NCBI GenBank assembly: GCA_025449795.1
Contig: JANWIQ010000061.1
Span: 1 to 8,301, forward strand
Length of the DNA: 8,301 nt
Source: Minisyncoccota bacterium
Lineage (GTDB): Bacteria; Patescibacteriota; Microgenomatia; Levybacterales; UBA12049
Direction: 5' to 3'
Positions 4,973 through 8,301 of the stretch are shown here, piece by piece (within the stretch, counting starts at the first letter, position 1; each line of letters begins with the position of its first letter). Under the pieces are notes generated by a model that ran no database searches, was not told the DNA's origin, and saw only the letters and a list, made by a program, of their open reading frames with translations. Both the position numbers and the translations under genes were made by a program.

Positions 4973-6061
4973 TTATAAAAAGTATTTGCCATCGGCAGAA
5001 CTTTTTATCATCCCTTTTAGTTCTAAAAGAGACAAAAGACTCCCGATTGTTTTGGAGTCTTTTTTCATTCTGCGGACTATTTCATCGAAATGCAATGGTC
5101 CAGATTCCAGAATACTCAGAATACTCTGTTCTTCCGGATTGTCAGACTTGCTGATATGCTGATTTCTCTGCGTGTTCAGAGTTTTCTGATGTCCCATTAT
5201 ACCAAGCGTGTCAAGTATATCATGCGCTTTTGTGACAGCAATTGCCCCATCCTTTAATAAATTATTTGCTCCCGCTGAAAGACTACTGGTAATTGGTCCC
5301 GGCACGGCAAAGACAGGACGATGAAATTTTTTTGCATAATTTGCCGTAATAAGTGCACCGCTATCTGCTGCACCCTCAGTTACCACAACGGCAAGCGATA
5401 ATCCTGCAATAATGGCATTACGTGCCGGAAAAGAGCCAGGTGTTGCACTCTGTCCCGGCGGAAATGTGGAGACAATAGCTCCGCCGCTTTTTATAATCGC
5501 GTCATAGACATATTGGTTGGTTTGCGGAGTACAACAATCTACCCCACAGCCTAGTACTGCAATTGTCTTCCCATTATTTTTTACTGTCGCTAGGTGAGCA
5601 GATGCATCAACGCCGAATGCTAACCCCGACACAATAATAAATTGCTCTGCCACTAAGCTTTCGGTACACATTTCCGTAACTCTTCTTCCATAGTCGGTGA
5701 TTTTTCTTGTCCCTACCATGCCAATTGTCTTTGGATATGAAAGAATATCGCTATTCCCTTTGACATAGAGAAGGAAAGGCGGGTGTGGAGTTTGCCGAAG
5801 GACTGTTGGATATTTTTTGTTTGCAAGCGTAAGGAGCGTAATATTGTTTTGAACAAGTTTTTTCCGTTCTTTTACAAGATCTATGGACTCTCTGAATGCA
5901 AGAAAATCTTTGGTTAATTTTTGCTTTAGCACTTCTTCTACTGCATGTTCGCTTCCATGCCATGCGCTCTTTGCATCGCCAAATTTCTTGAGTAATCGTG
6001 CGAAAAGTATTGGACCAATCCCGGGAAAAAGAGAAAATCCCAAGTAATATGCATCTTCCAT
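4973..6061 (-). CDS. dprA: DNA processing protein DprA (Smf)
   Basis: DprA binds single-stranded DNA taken up during transformation and loads RecA on it. The 362-residue form has a helix-hairpin-helix-like N-terminus (YLGFSLFPGIGPILFARLL, 6-24), then the Rossmann-like core with VGTRKITDYG (116-125), SGLAFGVDASAH (145-156), FPARNAIIAGLS (211-222) and PGPITSSLSAGANNLLKDGA (254-273). A linker follows (288-310), then a C-terminal winged-helix domain (313-362). An upstream ATG (6124) would add 21 residues, overlap the divergent gene and lie upstream of an extended -10 (6069-6077). That box predicts transcription starting about at 6062, so ATG 6061, just before EDAYYLGF, is chosen. The gene precedes topA, a pairing seen in many bacteria, and suggests natural DNA uptake. 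Confidence 0.95.
   Translation of the reverse strand: MEDAYYLGFSLFPGIGPILFARLLKKFGDAKSAWHGSEHAVEEVLKQKLTKDFLAFRESIDLVKERKKLVQNNITLLTLANKKYPTVLRQTPHPPFLLYVKGNSDILSYPKTIGMVGTRKITDYGRRVTEMCTESLVAEQFIIVSGLAFGVDASAHLATVKNNGKTIAVLGCGVDCCTPQTNQYVYDAIIKSGGAIVSTFPPGQSATPGSFPARNAIIAGLSLAVVVTEGAADSGALITANYAKKFHRPVFAVPGPITSSLSAGANNLLKDGAIAVTKAHDILDTLGIMGHQKTLNTQRNQHISKSDNPEEQSILSILESGPLHFDEIVRRMKKDSKTIGSLLSLLELKGMIKSSADGKYFL
5108..5164. repeat. Short tandem repeats in the dprA interdomain linker
   Basis: CAGAATACT is repeated exactly in tandem (5108-5116, 5117-5125), giving SILSIL at the start of the winged-helix domain. TGCTGATA/TGCTGATT lies at 5149-5164. The encoded linker (KTLNTQRNQHISKSDNPEEQ) is polar and probably flexible. 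A linker of this type is tolerated in DprA, so this may be ordinary slippage. Confidence 0.55.
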
Positions 6062-6068
6062 TATGAGT

Positions 6069-6077
6069 ATCATAGCA
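6069..6077 (-). promoter_or_regulatory. Extended -10 promoter of dprA
   Basis: The minus strand reads TGC-TATGAT, 5 of 6 to TATAAT with an upstream TGn. It ends 7 nt before ATG 6061, so the transcript would start at or next to the A of the start codon. No Shine-Dalgarno is present. The -35 region at 17 nt (CGGAAA) is weak. Confidence 0.5.
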
Positions 6078-6106
6078 TTGACAACAAAGTTTTTCCGTGC
6101 AAAGAT
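6078..6106 (+). promoter_or_regulatory. Candidate promoter of the small membrane protein gene
   Basis: An exact TTGACA (6078-6083) is followed after 17 nt by a weak AAAGAT (6101-6106, 3 of 6). Transcription would start about at ATG 6113. The -35 directly abuts the extended -10 of dprA on the other strand, so the two promoters would compete for polymerase. Confidence 0.35.
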
Positions 6107-6112
6107 AGGGGT

Positions 6113-6496
6113 ATGCGAGCACATTCAGCAAAAACAGCACAAAGAAAAAGAACTCGCGTACCCCATTCCACATCGTACGAATTATCCTATGAAACCAGTA
6201 CGATTATCGTTGTGCTGCTGCTTCTTTTTCTCTACCCAGTTGGAATTATTCTGATGTGGGCATGGATGCACAGTTGGCCTACCTGGCTAAAGTTTCTTAT
6301 TACCCTTCCTCTTTTTCTTGGCGTTTTGGCATTTTTTGCGGCATTGCTTTTTGTTGGAAGTTTTATCGGCAAGATGCGTTTTGAAAATATGATGCAGCAA
6401 AGATCACACGGTAACTGGTATTATCAACAAACAATTTCCCCTACGCCACTGCCTATTACCCTTACGCCAACCCAAAATACTTCAGGAACCTACTAA
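6113..6496 (+). CDS. Small two-helix membrane protein of unknown function
   Basis: The only plus-strand gene encodes 127 residues. A basic N-terminal tail (RKRTR at 11-15) precedes hydrophobic helices at about 30-50 (IIVVLLLLFLYPVGIILMWAW) and 60-84 (KFLITLPLFLGVLAFFAALLFVG). A polar C-terminus ends in a Thr/Pro-rich segment (SPTPLPITLTPTQ, 109-121) like those of the sigma-operon proteins. By the positive-inside rule both termini would be cytoplasmic; the Thr/Pro tail would then be unusual, so topology is open. I do not recognise a family. The start is uncertain: ATG 6113 has no properly spaced Shine-Dalgarno (GGGG is 1 nt away) but a candidate promoter would make it leaderless. Its stop is one base from the convergent mrdA stop. 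The hydrophobicity pattern supports a real gene more than a shadow. Confidence 0.7.
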   Translation: MRAHSAKTAQRKRTRVPHSTSYELSYETSTIIVVLLLLFLYPVGIILMWAWMHSWPTWLKFLITLPLFLGVLAFFAALLFVGSFIGKMRFENMMQQRSHGNWYYQQTISPTPLPITLTPTQNTSGTY

Positions 6497-6497
6497 A

Positions 6498-8276
6498 TTA
6501 TCTCCCAAAATATGCGCTGAGGATTTGCTTGGCTATTGGCGCGGCAACGTCAGAACCCTCGCCACTTCCTTCGGACAAAACCGTCACCACAATTTGCGGA
6601 TGGTATGCAGGGGCAAAAAGGGTTATCCACGCATGAGGACTTGCTGCTGCATCTCCCTGCTGGGCAGTTCCTGTTTTACATGCAACAACCACTTGAACCT
6701 GATCAGGATGACCAGGAACTTCTAAAAAACTCTTCCCATCTATTTGTAAACCCTTTACCCTTAACGCTTCGCGTTTCACGCTAAAATTAAATAAGGGATA
6801 GGCAACGCCTCCTGGAGCACATACTTCTATCATACCCTGACGGATAAGATCAAAATTTTTCTGTGTTAATAAATTTTGGGATTTGGGAGTTGGGATTTGG
6901 GATTTACGCAAATGCGGCTGATACCATGTTCCCCCATTTGCTACTGCTTGTGTCCAGGTATTCACCTGTAGCGGAGTGGTAAGCAAATACCCCTGGCCAA
7001 TACCATAATGGTAGTCGTCCCCCAAATACCACTGCTCGCCAATGGTCTTTTCTTTCCATTCCTTTGTGGGGACAAGTCCTGCTGCCTCCCCAGGCAAATC
7101 AATACCCAATACACTCCCCAAGCCAAATTTTTTTGCTTCTTGAGACAGTCGGTCTACCCCTACCAAATTTCCTACAGTATAGAAAAAAATATCATTCGAC
7201 CGCTTTATTGCAGTAACAACATTAATATTCCCTTCTGTCTTCCCATATTGGCTGTAATACCAATTGGTAAAAGAAAAGCTCCCCACCTGCAAAATACCGG
7301 TATCATCCACCATATAATTTTCGTCAATTTTCCCACTTTCCAGCCCTGCGGCTGCAGTAATCAGCTTAAACGTAGAACCTGGCGGGTAGGTACCGGAAAT
7401 TGCACGATTCAGAAGCGGTTGCCCACTCCCATCCAAAAGCACCTGTGAAATTTTTTGGTATGTCGCTGAAGTGCTCGTTGCATAGTCTTTTCCCATGGTA
7501 AAAAGATTGGGGTCAAAAGAGGGCTTACTTACCATTGCGAGAATTTCCCCGGTCGGGGTACTCACAATTGCCGCACCTTTTTTTACATTACTCATTGCGA
7601 CAGCAACAGATTTTTGCATATTGCTATCCAATGTGAGGGTAATATTTTGTCCGGGTATAGGGTCTGTCTGTCCAAGCATACGGATAGTTTTTCCCGTTGC
7701 ATCTACTTCTACAAGTGTTTTCCCATCGGTACCCTTTAAAAGTGGTTCGTACTCTTCTTCTATTCCCATTTTCCCAGTGAGGTCCCCTGACTGATAGGTA
7801 AGGAAGGTAGGCAGCTGCAATTCGTCTGATGAAATTTGTCCAATATAGCCTATGATATGGGCTGCATCTTCTCCGAGGGGGTACTTGCGAAGACTATCTA
7901 TTTCCAACTTTTTATCACCAGCGGCAATTTTGGTAAGCGCCTGCGCTTGGGAAAGTAACGTGGTTTTCCCATGAATATTTTCTCTATATCCCGGCACATT
8001 ATAGACAAGCGGATTACCATTTCTGTCAAAGATAATACCGCGGGCAGCATGAGAAATTATCGTGCGGATTCTATTGCTATCTGAAAGGTTGCGATAATAC
8101 TGGCCTGCCAAAATTTGCAAGAAAAATAATCTGCCACCTAAGATGCCTGCCACCACAAGAAGCAGCAACGGAAATATATACGTACGCATAGAGAAAAAAG
8201 CTGGGTCAGCATGATTTTTATTTCTTGAAATTTTTTCTGTATGAATGCTCTCTGAAAATGAAGCACCTAATTTCAT
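6498..8276 (-). CDS. mrdA: Penicillin-binding protein 2 (elongation transpeptidase)
   Basis: It cross-links peptidoglycan during cell elongation, usually with RodA. The 592 residues comprise a short cytoplasmic N-terminus, one membrane anchor (about 33-55), a dimerisation domain opening with HAARGIIFDRNGNPLVYN (76-93), and a transpeptidase domain. The active-site motifs are S301-T-F-K304 (the acylated serine is S301), S360-N-D362 and K534-T-G-T537. GIGQGYLLTTPLQ (426-438) is also typical. Two short extra segments are repeat-derived: KSQIPTPKSQN (458-468) and SVKREALRVKG (499-509), both on the way to KTGT. ATG 8276 is preferred because an extended -10 lies 13 nt upstream; M30 just before the membrane helix is the alternative. 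No mreC or rodA is within the window. The length is slightly below that of typical PBP2. Confidence 0.96.
   Translation of the reverse strand: MKLGASFSESIHTEKISRNKNHADPAFFSMRTYIFPLLLLVVAGILGGRLFFLQILAGQYYRNLSDSNRIRTIISHAARGIIFDRNGNPLVYNVPGYRENIHGKTTLLSQAQALTKIAAGDKKLEIDSLRKYPLGEDAAHIIGYIGQISSDELQLPTFLTYQSGDLTGKMGIEEEYEPLLKGTDGKTLVEVDATGKTIRMLGQTDPIPGQNITLTLDSNMQKSVAVAMSNVKKGAAIVSTPTGEILAMVSKPSFDPNLFTMGKDYATSTSATYQKISQVLLDGSGQPLLNRAISGTYPPGSTFKLITAAAGLESGKIDENYMVDDTGILQVGSFSFTNWYYSQYGKTEGNINVVTAIKRSNDIFFYTVGNLVGVDRLSQEAKKFGLGSVLGIDLPGEAAGLVPTKEWKEKTIGEQWYLGDDYHYGIGQGYLLTTPLQVNTWTQAVANGGTWYQPHLRKSQIPTPKSQNLLTQKNFDLIRQGMIEVCAPGGVAYPLFNFSVKREALRVKGLQIDGKSFLEVPGHPDQVQVVVACKTGTAQQGDAAASPHAWITLFAPAYHPQIVVTVLSEGSGEGSDVAAPIAKQILSAYFGR
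6750..6782. repeat. Repeat-like in-frame insertion in mrdA (SVKREALRVKG)
   Basis: The DNA includes the hairpin AACGC-TTC-GCGTT (6763-6775) and a CCCTTTACCCTT near-duplication. It lies between PLFNF and LQIDGKSFLEV. I judge it an insertion by composition and by my expectation of the family; the true boundaries need an alignment. Confidence 0.5.
6875..6902. repeat. Four tandem 7-bp TTTGGGA units in mrdA
   Basis: Units at 6875-6881, 6882-6888, 6889-6895 (GTTGGGA) and 6896-6902 encode the Lys/Ser/Gln/Pro segment KSQIPTPKSQN, residues 458-468. It sits in the loop after WYQPHLR and before the helix NFDLIRQGM, so it is probably a surface loop that tolerates length change. Confidence 0.8.
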
Positions 8277-8289
8277 ATGAAGCTCTATG

Positions 8290-8298
8290 AGTATAGCA
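8290..8298 (-). promoter_or_regulatory. Extended -10 promoter of mrdA
   Basis: The minus strand reads TGC-TATACT, 5 of 6 to TATAAT with a TGn, ending 13 nt before ATG 8276. Transcription would start about at 8283, giving a leader of about 7 nt without a Shine-Dalgarno. The -35 lies beyond the window edge. The surrounding ATGCTAT...ACTCAT is shared with the dprA promoter. Confidence 0.5.
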
Positions 8299-8301
8299 TA
8301 C

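Noticed and set aside
6062..6124. N-terminal 21-residue extension of DprA from ATG 6124
   Set aside because: It overlaps the divergent gene, includes the likely promoter, and adds no conserved DprA sequence.

Overview
The window most likely comes from a Candidate Phyla Radiation (Patescibacteria) bacterium, probably a Microgenomates-type lineage. The grounds are indirect: AT-rich DNA, compact gene packing, several membrane or secreted proteins with Thr/Pro-rich tails, and short repeats inserted in frame into conserved genes. TGA is a stop codon here (it ends topA and the sigma gene), so this is not a code-25 Gracilibacteria/SR1 genome. The lineage call is inference; no rRNA or tRNA gene is present.

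Layout. All genes but one read leftward (minus strand). From right to left: mrdA (penicillin-binding protein 2, 6498-8276); a small two-helix membrane protein on the plus strand (6113-6496); dprA (4973-6061) followed by topA (2470-4863), a known DNA-processing pair; a single-gene mobile element (1527-2310), which is a Y1 REP-type transposase between perfect 25-bp inverted repeats; then a three-gene operon (41-1417) of ECF sigma factor, single-pass membrane protein (candidate anti-sigma factor) and small secreted Thr/Pro-rich protein, closing with a strong hairpin at the window edge.

How the genes work together. The sigma/membrane/secreted operon has overlapping stop and start codons and looks like an envelope-sensing regulatory unit, though its signal and targets are unknown. 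DprA loads RecA onto incoming single strands and TopA relaxes negative supercoils. PBP2 is the elongation transpeptidase. The transposase element sits between topA and the sigma operon.

Most notable. (1) TopA, PBP2, the sigma factor and the DprA linker carry extra in-frame segments made of short tandem or palindromic repeats at places where I expect continuous family sequence. (2) Five genes at the head of a transcription unit have a plausible -10 box only 6-13 nt upstream of the start codon and no Shine-Dalgarno, suggesting leaderless or nearly leaderless mRNAs, while an operon-internal gene has a near-perfect Shine-Dalgarno. (3) A dyad spans the sigma gene start. (4) The 25-bp inverted repeats flank the transposase, and one supplies part of its likely -35. 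No CRISPR array, tRNA, rRNA or riboswitch was recognised. No gene-free stretch exceeds 300 bases; the longest (1418-1577 and 2250-2469) are described under the mobile element, the promoters and the palindromic patch.
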